Notes: generated from the sequence alone by a model not told the origin. Shown: positions 18,277-26,766, numbered from the stretch's first letter. The stretch is 64,000 nt of DNA from Leeuwenhoekiella sp044542075 (GCF_044542075.1 NZ_JBITTU010000006.1:124001-188000); one strand, 5' to 3'. Program-made: numbers and translations.

Positions 18277-18567
18277 ATGTCTGATCATTTAAAAATAAAA
18301 CTGTCTATTGCAGACCGGGTATATCCGCTAACCATAAAACCTCAGCAGGAAGAAGGATTGCGTAAAGCTGCGAAAGAGATTGAGGAAATGATTAAAAAAT
18401 TTGAGCAAAGTTATGCCGTTAGAGATAAGCAAGATGTATTAGCGATGTGCGCTTTGCAATTTGCGTCTAAAACAATACAAAGGGATATTGAGGGAAGTGG
18501 TGAAAGTACCGAAGCGATACAACAACTACGAGACCTTGAGTTACTGGTTAAAAGCCAGTTATCCTAA
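18277..18567 (+). CDS. zapA: Cell division protein ZapA
   Basis: 96 aa, the ZapA length. The N-terminal beta domain binds FtsZ (LKIKLSIADRVYPLTIKPQQ) and is followed by EEGLRKAAKEIEEMIKKFEQ and a C-terminal helix with QDVLAMCALQFA, the family signature. ZapA bundles FtsZ protofilaments at the division site. It follows the coiled-coil gene and is followed directly by the 6S-like RNA, the order seen in many bacteria (zapA-ssrS). Confidence 0.93.
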   Translation: MSDHLKIKLSIADRVYPLTIKPQQEEGLRKAAKEIEEMIKKFEQSYAVRDKQDVLAMCALQFASKTIQRDIEGSGESTEAIQQLRDLELLVKSQLS

Positions 18568-18585
18568 CGTTCTTTAAAATAGAAA

Positions 18586-18757
18586 TTTACTGCCTACATT
18601 GGTTATTTTTTTTGGTAAACTCAACACTATATTCTTTAAAAAGGATGAGTCTGAGTTGTAAAAGCGCGCCGTCTTTGAACGGATTCTTGATCAGCTCGTT
18701 AGTCCTATGATTTATTTAAGGAGTTTACGCAAAACCCGATCAATGTAGGCTTTTTTT
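18586..18757 (+). ncRNA. ssrS: 6S RNA candidate (6S-Flavo type)
   Basis: The zapA-rny gap folds as a long, bulged hairpin. The closing stem pairs GCCTACATTG (18592-18601) with CAATGTAGGC (18741-18750). An inner stem pairs GTAAACTC (18615-18622) with GAGTTTAC (18721-18728). A mostly unpaired centre holds a small hairpin, CCGTctttgaACGG, near 18669. A run of seven T follows at 18751, giving a 3' end. A closing stem, large open centre and T run, lying just after zapA, match the layout of 6S RNA, which mimics an open promoter and binds RNA polymerase. Rfam has a 6S-Flavo family for this group. The 5' end is approximate. Confidence 0.75.
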
Positions 18758-18774
18758 ATATATACACTAACTAA

Positions 18775-20343
18775 ATGGGAAATACTGTACTTATAATCGT
18801 AGGCGTCATCTTAATCGCTGGCACACTAGGATTTTTACTGGCAAAATTGCTGGAAAAGAATAACGCATCGCAAATCGTAAGCAATGCAAAAAAAGAAGCC
18901 GCTAACATTGTTAAAGAAGCAAAAAGCGAAGGAGAATCCTTGAAAAAGGACAAAATTCTTCAAGCTAAAGAGAAATTTATTGAGCTAAAATCAGAGCATG
19001 AGAAAGTTATTCTTTCTAGAGACAAGAAAATTAATGAAGCAGAAAAACGTACTCGTGATAAAGAATCGCAGGTAAGTAGCGAGATAGCTAAAAATAAGAA
19101 GCTTAATAAAGAAATAGAGGAGAAGGTTAAAGACTACGACGAGCGTTTAGAATATGTAGAAAAGCGTCAGGTAGAAATTGATAAGATGCATTTTAATAAG
19201 GTGCAACAACTCGAAGTAATTTCTGGTCTCTCTGCAGACGAGGCTAAGCAACAACTTGTTGAGTCCTTAAAAGATCAGGCTAAAAGCGATGCCATGGCGT
19301 ATATACAAACCGCGATGGAAGAAGCTAAGCTTACCGCTGAGCAAGATGCCAAGAAAGTTATTATTAATACCATTCAACGTATAGGTACAGAAGAAGCAGT
19401 AGAAAATTGTGTTTCTGTATTTAATCTTGAAAGTGATGATGTAAAAGGTAGAATTATAGGTCGTGAGGGTCGAAATATTAGGGCTATAGAGGCTGCTACC
19501 GGTGTAGAGATTATCGTAGATGATACTCCTGAAGCTATTATTTTATCTTGTTTTGATAGCGTAAGAAGAGAGATCGCGCGTCTGTCATTACATAAACTGG
19601 TAACTGACGGAAGAATTCACCCGGCTCGTATTGAAGAAGTTGTTCAAAAGACAACTAAGCAGATCGAGCAAGAAATTGTTGACATAGGTAAGCGTACTGT
19701 AATAGATTTAGGAATTCATGGCTTGCACCCAGAACTTATTAAAGCTGTGGGTCGTATGAAATACCGTTCTTCTTATGGTCAAAATTTATTACAACACAGT
19801 AGGGAAGTGGCAAAACTTTGTGCTACTATGGCAGCAGAATTAGGCGTTAATCCTAAGCTGGCTAAGCGTGCAGGTCTCTTACATGATATAGGTAAAGTAC
19901 CAGATACAGAAAGTGAGCTTCCTCACGCACTATTAGGTATGGAGTGGGCTGAAAAATATGGAGAGAAACCAGACGTTTGTAATGCAATAGGTGCTCACCA
20001 CGACGAGATCGAGATGAAAACATTACTAGCTCCTATTGTTCAGGTTTGCGATGCAATTAGCGGTGCAAGACCAGGAGCGAGAAGACAAGTATTAGATTCC
20101 TATATACAACGTTTAAAAGATCTTGAAGATATCGCATTCGGTTTTCAGGGAGTTAAGAAAGCTTATGCAATACAGGCGGGTAGAGAGTTGCGTGTGATTG
20201 TTGAAAGTGATAAAGTTAATGATGAGAAAGCATCTTCATTATCTTTTGAAATTTCTCAAAAAATACAAACTGATATGACCTATCCGGGTCAGGTTAAAAT
20301 AACAGTTATTAGAGAAACCAGAGCGGTAAACATCGCGAAGTAG
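18775..20343 (+). CDS. rny: Ribonuclease Y
   Basis: 522 aa, full length. An N-terminal membrane anchor (about residues 4-22), a long coiled coil (about 30-170), a KH domain with IIGREGRNIRAIEAATGVE near 220-240, and an HD domain with QHSREVAKL, LLHDIGKVPD and AIGAHHDE. RNase Y is a membrane-bound endoribonuclease that starts mRNA decay. It is transcribed just after the 6S-like RNA and ends at a strong terminator. The ATG at 18775 immediately precedes the hydrophobic anchor, which fixes the start. Confidence 0.96.
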   Translation: MGNTVLIIVGVILIAGTLGFLLAKLLEKNNASQIVSNAKKEAANIVKEAKSEGESLKKDKILQAKEKFIELKSEHEKVILSRDKKINEAEKRTRDKESQVSSEIAKNKKLNKEIEEKVKDYDERLEYVEKRQVEIDKMHFNKVQQLEVISGLSADEAKQQLVESLKDQAKSDAMAYIQTAMEEAKLTAEQDAKKVIINTIQRIGTEEAVENCVSVFNLESDDVKGRIIGREGRNIRAIEAATGVEIIVDDTPEAIILSCFDSVRREIARLSLHKLVTDGRIHPARIEEVVQKTTKQIEQEIVDIGKRTVIDLGIHGLHPELIKAVGRMKYRSSYGQNLLQHSREVAKLCATMAAELGVNPKLAKRAGLLHDIGKVPDTESELPHALLGMEWAEKYGEKPDVCNAIGAHHDEIEMKTLLAPIVQVCDAISGARPGARRQVLDSYIQRLKDLEDIAFGFQGVKKAYAIQAGRELRVIVESDKVNDEKASSLSFEISQKIQTDMTYPGQVKITVIRETRAVNIAK

Positions 20344-20370
20344 CAAACTTTATATAGCATCATAGCGAAT

Positions 20371-20397
20371 AAAAAAGCCGGCATAGCCGGCTTTTTT
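20371..20397 (+). terminator. Intrinsic terminator of rny
   Basis: AAAAAAGCCGGC (20371-20382), loop ATA, and complement GCCGGCTTTTTT (20386-20397). It lies 28 bases after the rny stop and is followed by T-rich DNA. Confidence 0.88.
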
Positions 20398-20432
20398 ATT
20401 TTTAAATGGTTTTGGGAAGCTGAATTCAAAGA

Positions 20433-20462
20433 AAAAAACAGGAGCGTTAGCTCCTGTTTTTT
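20433..20462 (-). terminator. Intrinsic terminator of yebC
   Basis: AAAAAACAGGAGC (20433-20445), loop GTTA, complement GCTCCTGTTTTTT (20450-20462). It is just past the stop of the minus-strand yebC gene, and the A run on the plus strand gives the U tract on the minus strand. Confidence 0.85.
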
Positions 20463-20477
20463 AATATGGTAAAATGA

Positions 20478-21209
20478 TTACTCTTCAGAGCTGCCTGAAG
20501 ATTCATCCATAGAGTGATAAACGTTTTGTACGTCTTCATCTTCTTCTATTTTCTCAAGAAGTTTTTCTACATCTTCAGCTTCTTCAGGCGTAAGCTCTTT
20601 AGTCACTTGAGGAATACGTTCAAAGCCACTAGATAATATCTCGTGACCTGCGCCCTCTAAGTAATTTTGAATTGCTCCGAAGCTTTCAAACGGACCATAA
20701 ATTAAAATTCCGTCTTCATCTTCAAAAACCTCCTCAGCACCAAAATCAATTAATTCTAATTCTAATTCTTCAGGATCTAAGCCTTCCGCAGGGATTCTAA
20801 AGTTACAAGTGTGATCAAACATAAATTCAACAGACCCCGAAGTACCAAGGTTTCCATTACATTTATTAAAGTACGATCTAATATTTGCTACGGTACGATT
20901 ATTATTGTCTGTAGCAGTCTCAATTAAAATAGCGATGCCGTGCGGTGCATACCCCTCAAATAAGACTTCTTTAAAATCACCAAGACTTTTATCACTAGCA
21001 CGCTTTATAGCACGTTCTACATTGTCTTTAGGCATATTAACGCTCTTCGCGTTTTGAATAACAGCACGTAAGCGAGAGTTAGAATCAGGGTCTGGGCCGC
21101 CTTCTTTAACAGCCATTACAATATCTTTACCTATACGCGTAAATGCTTTAGACATTGCGCTCCAGCGCTTCATTTTACGTGCCTTTCTAAACTCAAATGC
21201 TCTTCCCAT
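20478..21209 (-). CDS. yebC: YebC/PmpR family protein (TACO1-like)
   Basis: 243 aa. The N-terminal signature is present as MGRAFEFRKARKMKRW followed by MSKAFTRIGKDI. Then PDPDSNSRLRAVIQNAKSVN (about 50-69), MPKDNVERAIKRA and YEGYAPHG-type sequence (here LFEGYAPHGIAILIE). The C-terminus is acidic (EEAEDVEKLLEKIEEDEDV). The family was first described as a transcriptional regulator; recent work on family members supports a role in translation of difficult sequences on the ribosome. Single gene with its own terminator. Confidence 0.95.
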   Translation of the reverse strand: MGRAFEFRKARKMKRWSAMSKAFTRIGKDIVMAVKEGGPDPDSNSRLRAVIQNAKSVNMPKDNVERAIKRASDKSLGDFKEVLFEGYAPHGIAILIETATDNNNRTVANIRSYFNKCNGNLGTSGSVEFMFDHTCNFRIPAEGLDPEELELELIDFGAEEVFEDEDGILIYGPFESFGAIQNYLEGAGHEILSSGFERIPQVTKELTPEEAEDVEKLLEKIEEDEDVQNVYHSMDESSGSSEE

Positions 21210-21308
21210 AGTTTAATTTTTAACGGGTGTAAATTTAACAAAAATCAACATTAAGAATGTGTGTTTTTAGGATTAAATATTGCCCGTAAAAAGTGAATTA
21301 ATTGTGGT

Positions 21309-21593
21309 TTAACCTCCTATTATCTTTTCAATGGTACGGGCTAGTTTAAAATCTTTAGCTGTCACACCATCTGCATCGTGAGTAGAGATACTTATGTTTA
21401 GCGTATTGTACACATTAGTCCAATCTGGATGATGTTGTTGTAGTTCTGCTTCAAAAGCAATACGAGTCATTGTTGCAAATGCTTCTTTGAAGTTTTCAAA
21501 TTCTAAAGACGTATGAATGGCGTTTTCTTTAAATTCCCATCCATCTAAATCTTGTAATTGCTCTAGTATAGCAGCTTCTTCTAATTTTTTCAT
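21309..21593 (-). CDS. 4a-hydroxytetrahydrobiopterin dehydratase (pterin carbinolamine dehydratase)
   Basis: 94 aa, the family length. The active-site motif appears as QQHHPDWTNVYN, preceded by the helix FEAEL and followed by the STHDADGVTAKDFKLA segment, all typical of PCD/PhhB. It dehydrates 4a-carbinolamine tetrahydropterin, the product of pterin-dependent aromatic hydroxylases, so a phenylalanine hydroxylase gene is expected elsewhere. It is monocistronic and divergent from pepD. Confidence 0.93.
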   Translation of the reverse strand: MKKLEEAAILEQLQDLDGWEFKENAIHTSLEFENFKEAFATMTRIAFEAELQQHHPDWTNVYNTLNISISTHDADGVTAKDFKLARTIEKIIGG

Positions 21594-21679
21594 TATTTTA
21601 ATTTTAGAATATGAATATAATAATAGGTTTAAAGCCAGAATAAGGCTTAACCCAAGATTAACGTTTACAGAATTACTGG

Positions 21680-21713
21680 TTGTATACTTACCAAAAGATA
21701 TCCTGTACCTTTG
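21680..21713 (+). promoter_or_regulatory. Promoter of pepD, deciding its start
   Basis: TAccTTTG at 21706-21713 matches the -7 consensus, and TTG at 21680-21682 is 23 bases upstream, the upper limit of accepted spacing. Transcription would begin near 21720, so the in-frame ATG at 21680 cannot be used and the start is ATG 21728 (or 21737). Confidence 0.6.
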
Positions 21714-21727
21714 TAAAAACTGAATTT

Positions 21728-23191
21728 ATGACAAATATGGAAATACGAGAGCTAGAACCCAAAGCGATATGGAAAAATTTTGCAAATCTTAATGATGTGC
21801 CCAGACCTTCTAAACACGAAGAGCGGGTAATTGCTTTTATGAAAGCTTTTGGTGAGGGTTTGAATCTTGAAACTTTTGTAGATGAAGTAGGTAATGTTAT
21901 CATTAGAAAACCTGCTACTCAAGGTCTCGAAGACCGAAAGATGGTTGTTTTACAATCCCATTTGGATATGGTACATCAGAAAAATAATGCAACTGATTTT
22001 GATTTTACCTCTCAAGGAATCAAAATGAAAGTTGAAGGTGATTGGGTAAAAGCAGAGGGTACGACGCTAGGAGCAGATAATGGATTGGGAGTTGCAACTA
22101 TAATGGCGCTCTTTGAGAGCGATGCTATACCGCACCCTGCTTTAGAAGCTCTATTTACGATAGATGAAGAGACCGGAATGACTGGCGCAATGGGATTAAA
22201 AGGAGGTGTTTTAAAAGGGGATATTTTGTTAAACCTAGATACCGAAGAAGATGATGAAATAGGCGTGGGCTGTGCAGGAGGTGTAGATATTACGGCAACT
22301 CGTTCTTATAGTCTAGAAGATGTGGAAGAAGGCAAAACAGGTTTTAAATTAACCGTAAACGGACTCCAGGGTGGTCATTCTGGAATGGAGATAATTAAAG
22401 GGTTAGGTAACGCTAACAAATTTATGAACCGGTTTTTGCTTGATGGTTTTGAAAATTACGGTTTACGTATCGAAGAAATAGCTGGGGGTGGTCTGCGTAA
22501 TGCAATACCCAGAGAGAGTGTTTCTAGATTTTGTATAGACAGCATACATAGTGAAGCATTTAAAAGTGATGTAGAAGAATTTGCTGAAATTCTCAAACAA
22601 GAATACAAAACTTTAGAACCTAATCTAAAAGTTGAGTTAGAAGAGATTGTATTACCTAAAAAAGTTATGAGTCTGGGAGTTCAGGAAGGTTTCTTAAAAG
22701 CGATACAAGCAGCCTGGAATGGTGTTTACCGTATGAGTCCAGATATTGGAAATCTGGTAGAAACTTCAAATAATGTAGCTCGCATAAGTGTTAAAGATGG
22801 CCACATTGAAGTATTATGTCTTACACGATCATCTGTAGAATCATCGCGTACAGATCTTGCAAATACGCTTAGAAGCGTTTTTGAATTAATAGGTTGTGAA
22901 GTGGTAACTTCTGGTGAGTATCCCGGTTGGAAACCCAATATGGATAGTCCTATTCTTAAAGTACTAGTAGATAAATACAAGAACATAAATAACGAAGAAC
23001 CTCACGTAGCAGCTTGTCATGCAGGTTTAGAATGTGGTATACTTGGTCAAAACTACCCCGATATGGATATGATTTCTTTTGGACCTACAATTCGTGGTGC
23101 GCACTCTCCAGACGAGCGCGTAAGTATAGCTTCAGTTCAAAAGTTCTGGATTTTTATTCAAGATATCTTAAAAGATATTCCGGGTAAATAA
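21728..23191 (+). CDS. pepD: Aminoacyl-histidine dipeptidase (PepD, M20/M28-type)
   Basis: About 487 aa from ATG 21728; the longer frame from 21680 is excluded by the promoter. Metal and catalytic segments of the PepD branch of M20 peptidases are present: QSHLDMVHQ, TLGADNGLGVA (bridging Asp), IDEETGMTGA (Glu-Glu), LNLDTEEDDEIG and, near the end, CHAGLECGIL (His ligand). It hydrolyses Xaa-His dipeptides such as carnosine and also other dipeptides in the cytoplasm. It stands alone between its promoter and a strong terminator. Confidence 0.94.
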   Translation: MTNMEIRELEPKAIWKNFANLNDVPRPSKHEERVIAFMKAFGEGLNLETFVDEVGNVIIRKPATQGLEDRKMVVLQSHLDMVHQKNNATDFDFTSQGIKMKVEGDWVKAEGTTLGADNGLGVATIMALFESDAIPHPALEALFTIDEETGMTGAMGLKGGVLKGDILLNLDTEEDDEIGVGCAGGVDITATRSYSLEDVEEGKTGFKLTVNGLQGGHSGMEIIKGLGNANKFMNRFLLDGFENYGLRIEEIAGGGLRNAIPRESVSRFCIDSIHSEAFKSDVEEFAEILKQEYKTLEPNLKVELEEIVLPKKVMSLGVQEGFLKAIQAAWNGVYRMSPDIGNLVETSNNVARISVKDGHIEVLCLTRSSVESSRTDLANTLRSVFELIGCEVVTSGEYPGWKPNMDSPILKVLVDKYKNINNEEPHVAACHAGLECGILGQNYPDMDMISFGPTIRGAHSPDERVSIASVQKFWIFIQDILKDIPGK

Positions 23192-23212
23192 TACTAATTT
23201 AAATGGTATTAT

Positions 23213-23250
23213 AAAAAAAAAGGAGATGCTCGCGCATCTCCTTTTTTTTT
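23213..23250. terminator. Bidirectional terminator between pepD and the DUF4168 gene
   Basis: GGAGATGC (23222-23229), loop TCGC, complement GCATCTCC (23234-23241), flanked by A9 on the left and T9 on the right. It serves pepD on plus and the DUF4168 gene on minus. Confidence 0.88.
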
Positions 23251-23265
23251 ATAATATTTGAAATT

Positions 23266-23766
23266 TTAGCCTTGGGTTTGACTTTTCATCATTATTTCCT
23301 GAAATTTTTGCTGAAGTGCTTTATCATTTTGAAGAGCAACAGCAACAGCTTTGTAGGTTTCCATAGTTAAGCCGTGATCCTTAATAATTGCAACCATTTT
23401 AGATTCTAGTTTTGGTTGCATACTCTTTATTTCGGTAACTACAGCTGCGTGTTGTTCTAATTCTTCCTTAGACGCATCTACCGTAGTTTTAGGATCCATT
23501 TTAGATTTTTGAATTTCATTAAAGCGATCTATTTCTAAACCTTCATTTTTAATGATTCCCATCATCTCTTGTTGGGCTACTTTGTTTTCTTCCTGTACTT
23601 CTATAAACGCACCAGCAAACTTAGTAAGTTCTGCAGTAGTTATTTTTGATTGAGTTTGCGTGGTTGACTGGTTAGGTACTACTTGCGCTCTTGCAATAAA
23701 GTTTACACCACCTATTAAAGCACCCGTGAGTGCTAACGCAATTATATCTTTTTTAAATGTAATCAT
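23266..23766 (-). CDS. DUF4168 domain protein, secreted
   Basis: 166 aa. The signal peptide is IIALALTGALIGGVNFIARA, with likely cleavage after ARA, then a Gln/Thr-rich linker (VVPNQSTTQTQSK) and a helical DUF4168 domain with two similar segments: FAGAFIEVQEENKVAQQEMM and later the EIKSMQPKLESKMVAIIKDH segment. The function of the family is not known. By its leader it should be periplasmic. It is monocistronic. Confidence 0.85.
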   Translation of the reverse strand: MITFKKDIIALALTGALIGGVNFIARAQVVPNQSTTQTQSKITTAELTKFAGAFIEVQEENKVAQQEMMGIIKNEGLEIDRFNEIQKSKMDPKTTVDASKEELEQHAAVVTEIKSMQPKLESKMVAIIKDHGLTMETYKAVAVALQNDKALQQKFQEIMMKSQTQG

Positions 23767-23900
23767 TATGTTTCTTTTTTAAATGAAGTTTAATGTTAGG
23801 AAAGAAACATACCATAGCCGTTATTTTAAGAAAGAGATTGTTATTTTTTACAACAGCTTAACATAATATCGAGCAAATGTTAATACTATCTTTAAAGAAT

Positions 23901-23937
23901 AAAAAAAATGTCTGTTGTGATATCACAACAGACATTT
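23901..23937 (-). terminator. Perfect 32-base palindrome, terminator of the PPIase gene
   Basis: AAATGTCTGTTGTGAT (23906-23921) meets its exact complement (23922-23937) with no spacer, preceded on plus by eight A (23901-23908), giving U-rich RNA on the minus strand. It lies 31 bases beyond the stop of the peptidyl-prolyl isomerase gene. As RNA the centre would open into a small loop. Confidence 0.75.
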
Positions 23938-23968
23938 ATAATGCTTCAATTCAGGATAAATTTAGAAT

Positions 23969-25144
23969 TTAGTCTTCTTGCGCTCGGTCATCTAGAAGCT
24001 CCACTTCAAATACCAGATTTGTACGCGGCGGTATTATACGATACCCGCGTTCTCCATATCCTAAATGATAGGGAATAAACAACGTTGCTTTATCTCCATA
24101 ATTTAATTGCTGAATACCTTCTTTAAAACCGGCTATCATTTGTGCTTCGGGACCGTATGGGATTTCTACAGGAACATACATATTTTCTTTAGGTCGTGTT
24201 TGAATACCCCATTCATCTGCGCACGCTTGAATATTACTGTCAAAAAGTTCGCCGTCTGAAAAATAACCCGCATAGTTAACTTTAACTTTTTGAGAACGTT
24301 TTGGTTTCTCATCAGAACCTTTTTCGGTTATAAATAGTGCGAGACCACTTTCTAGTGTGTCTGCTTTTTTACGTAGTTCTTCAAATAAATCTTTCTTTTC
24401 GTCTTTTAATTTTTGTTTTTCAGCTAAGGCATCTTCTTTTTCTTGAGCCTTTTTTTCAATCTCTTCAGTAAAAACTTCCGGGGCTTCAAAATGACGAGCT
24501 TCGGCACCTTTTCTAATGATTTTGACAGACTGTATGGTTACCTTACCTTTTGGTTTCCCAGAGCGAGCGTCAAGCATTTCGGTTTCAGTTATTTTCTTTA
24601 AAACATCAAAACCAGAAATTAATTGACCAAAAACCGTATGACAACCAATTTGTGGATTCTTACAATTTTTGAGATTATCTTCAGCATCATAACCATCTAA
24701 GTGTGGTGTAGGAGCATCTGTGATAAAAAACTGACTACCATTTGTACCGTATCCAGAATTTGCCATAGAAAGCACACCTATTGTATCGTGCTTTAACTCT
24801 GGGCTAAACTCATCGTGAAATTTGTAACCTGGTCCGCCGCTACCATTGCCTTTAGGATCGCCTCCTTGTATAATAAAACCTTTCATTATGCGATGAAAAG
24901 TAAGATTATCATAAAAGGGTTTGCCTTTGTAAATAGAATCTGCAAGCGGATTATTACCTTCTGATAGGGAAACAAAATTAGCAACTGTAGCAGGCGCTGC
25001 CTTATAAAATAAGTTGATAACCATGGTGCCTTTGTTAGTTACAACTTCGGCATAAAGACCATTTTCTAAGTCAGGGTACTTATCATCTGCGCATGATACA
25101 ATCGCAAATAAAATCATGAATGCAAGAAAAGGTGCTTTTTTCAT
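23969..25144 (-). CDS. Lipoprotein peptidyl-prolyl isomerase: cyclophilin-FKBP fusion
   Basis: 391 aa. The lipoprotein signal MKKAPFLAFMILFAIVSC has its Cys at 18. An N-terminal cyclophilin domain spans about residues 30-215 (FHRIMKGFIIQGGDPKGNGS, then SMANSGYGTNGSQFFIT and HTVFGQLISG). A charged Lys/Glu coiled coil follows at 225-265 (EEIEKKAQEKEDALAEKQKL), then a C-terminal FKBP domain (VKVNYAGYFSDGELFDSN; FIPYHLGYGERG; LVFEVELLD). Both folds catalyse proline cis-trans isomerisation. Lipidation places it in the periplasm, facing folding envelope proteins. It follows gldI by a two-base gap, in one operon nrnA-gldI-PPIase. Confidence 0.93.
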   Translation of the reverse strand: MKKAPFLAFMILFAIVSCADDKYPDLENGLYAEVVTNKGTMVINLFYKAAPATVANFVSLSEGNNPLADSIYKGKPFYDNLTFHRIMKGFIIQGGDPKGNGSGGPGYKFHDEFSPELKHDTIGVLSMANSGYGTNGSQFFITDAPTPHLDGYDAEDNLKNCKNPQIGCHTVFGQLISGFDVLKKITETEMLDARSGKPKGKVTIQSVKIIRKGAEARHFEAPEVFTEEIEKKAQEKEDALAEKQKLKDEKKDLFEELRKKADTLESGLALFITEKGSDEKPKRSQKVKVNYAGYFSDGELFDSNIQACADEWGIQTRPKENMYVPVEIPYGPEAQMIAGFKEGIQQLNYGDKATLFIPYHLGYGERGYRIIPPRTNLVFEVELLDDRAQED

Positions 25145-25146
25145 AA

Positions 25147-25701
25147 TTAGTTTTCCGTATTATTTCTTTTTACTTGAGTGAGATAAACTTTTGTTTGTAT
25201 AGGTAAATTAGAGCCTATTATATCTTCAAAACCATAATATCCAAAGGCCTTATGTGATGGTAATAGAAAAGTGACTACATCACCTTCCTGCATTAATTTT
25301 AAACCATCTTTAAGTCCTGAAATGAGATCTTGATTACTTTGTTCTATTTGATAGGTCTGCTCGCCTAAATCATCTTTAGAAACTATAGGATTGCCATCAA
25401 GGGTGTTTATCTCGTACTTAAATGTAACGACATCTCCAGTTTTGGGTTTAATTAAATCTGTAGTGTCTTTAACGTTATAAAAATACCAAAACCCTTTATC
25501 AGAAGAAAAATACTCGTTTTCGGGATTAGCTTCCATAACTAGTTTAATGGCATCTTCCTGAGCTTTATTCATTTTCTTATTGCGCTCAATTGATAGATCT
25601 ACATAAGAGCCAGAAGATTGGCTCACCGGTCTTCTTGCTTCTGGAGTTTTACAAGCTGAAACAAGGACTAAGAGTACAACGAGCAGGTTGAATTTATTCA
25701 T
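25147..25701 (-). CDS. gldI: Gliding motility-associated peptidyl-prolyl isomerase GldI
   Basis: ATG at 25701 gives a lipoprotein leader, MNKFNLLVVLLVLVSAC (Cys17), so the longer frame from 25746 is not used. The FKBP fold occupies about residues 75-180: FKYEINTLDGNPIVSKDDLG, then GLKLMQEGDVVTFLLPSHKA and YGFEDIIGSNLPIQTKVYLT. GldI in Flavobacterium is a lipoprotein needed for gliding, thought to help fold gliding/T9SS components. The start overlaps the nrnA stop by eight bases, so translation is probably coupled. Naming rests on the family resemblance and the lipoprotein leader. Confidence 0.85.
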   Translation of the reverse strand: MNKFNLLVVLLVLVSACKTPEARRPVSQSSGSYVDLSIERNKKMNKAQEDAIKLVMEANPENEYFSSDKGFWYFYNVKDTTDLIKPKTGDVVTFKYEINTLDGNPIVSKDDLGEQTYQIEQSNQDLISGLKDGLKLMQEGDVVTFLLPSHKAFGYYGFEDIIGSNLPIQTKVYLTQVKRNNTEN

Positions 25702-26710
25702 GTAACGCTTCTTTATATTGAGGTAATATACTAATAAAATAGGCAACTGTATCGGCTAAGGAAAGATCACTTTTACCACCTGCTGCATTTGTGTGACCAC
25801 CTCCCTGAAAATGAGAACGTGACATCTCGTTAACTGAAAAATCTCCTTTAGAGCGCAATGAGATTTTAATTATTCCTTCCTGTTTATTCTCTATGAAAAT
25901 AAGAGCAATTTTGATAGAATCTAATGATAACCCGTAATTTACAAAACCTTCGGTATCTCCTTTTTGATAATTATGTTCATCAAGTTCTTCCTGAGACAAG
26001 GTGATATAGGCCGCATTATAATCTGGTAATACACGTAAATTAGTAAGAGCGGTGCCTAGTAACTGCATTCTTGAGTAATTGTTTGCATCGTAAATTTGCT
26101 CGTGTATAAAAGCATTGTCAGCACCTTTTTCTATTAAACTGGCAATTACTTTATGAGTTAAAGCAGATGTAGATCTAAATCTAAAAGAACCTGTATCTGT
26201 CATTATTCCGGTATAAAGACACGTGGCAATATCGGGATCTATTAGATCTAAGCCATCAAGCATTTCTATGGTGTGATATACCATCTGGCATGTAGCACAA
26301 ACAGTAACATCACTATAGGTTACAACAGCATAATCATCAGGTTGTTGATGATGATCTATCATTACAAACTTAGCACTGGCATTACGCAATGCATTTTCCA
26401 TATCGCCTACTCTGGATAGTGAGTTAAAATCAAGAGTAAATATTAAATCAGCTTCCTTGATAAGTCTTAGCGCCTGTTGATTTTGAAGATCGTATTTAAT
26501 TACAGAATCTTCAAATGGAAGCCATTTTAAAAATTTTGGATAATCGTTAGGACTTACCACGGTCGCGTTATGACCTTTTTTAATAAGAAATTGATATAGG
26601 CCTAAAGTTGAGCCCATTGCATCACCATCTGGATTTTTGTGAGGTATAATTACAATGTTTTTTGGGGTATCTAATAGATCTTTGAGAAGTAGTAATTCTG
26701 AATTTTTCAT
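25694..26710 (-). CDS. nrnA: Bifunctional oligoribonuclease/PAP phosphatase NrnA (DHH family)
   Basis: 338 aa. DHH phosphoesterase motifs: IPHKNPDGDAMGSTLGLYQF (DxD site), FTLDFNSLSRVGD, the DHHQQPDD motif (about 120-127), TGIMTDTGSFRF, and a DHHA1 domain ending SHFQGGGHTNAAGG. It degrades short RNA oligomers (nanoRNA) and dephosphorylates 3'-phosphoadenosine 5'-phosphate, linking RNA turnover with sulfur assimilation. First gene of the gldI operon; the start is 36 bases from the divergent PhoD-like frame. Confidence 0.94.
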   Translation of the reverse strand: MKNSELLLLKDLLDTPKNIVIIPHKNPDGDAMGSTLGLYQFLIKKGHNATVVSPNDYPKFLKWLPFEDSVIKYDLQNQQALRLIKEADLIFTLDFNSLSRVGDMENALRNASAKFVMIDHHQQPDDYAVVTYSDVTVCATCQMVYHTIEMLDGLDLIDPDIATCLYTGIMTDTGSFRFRSTSALTHKVIASLIEKGADNAFIHEQIYDANNYSRMQLLGTALTNLRVLPDYNAAYITLSQEELDEHNYQKGDTEGFVNYGLSLDSIKIALIFIENKQEGIIKISLRSKGDFSVNEMSRSHFQGGGHTNAAGGKSDLSLADTVAYFISILPQYKEALHE

Positions 26711-26758
26711 AGGAGGCGAATATACGATTTCATGATATAGGGTTAATATGGGAAAATG

Positions 26759-26766
26759 TAATTTTG
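26759..26766 (+). promoter_or_regulatory. Candidate -7 box of the PhoD-like gene
   Basis: TAATTTTG fits TAnnTTTG and lies 20 bases before ATG 26787. It sits inside the longer in-frame extension from 26748, which argues for the downstream start. No clear -33 TTG. Confidence 0.4.
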
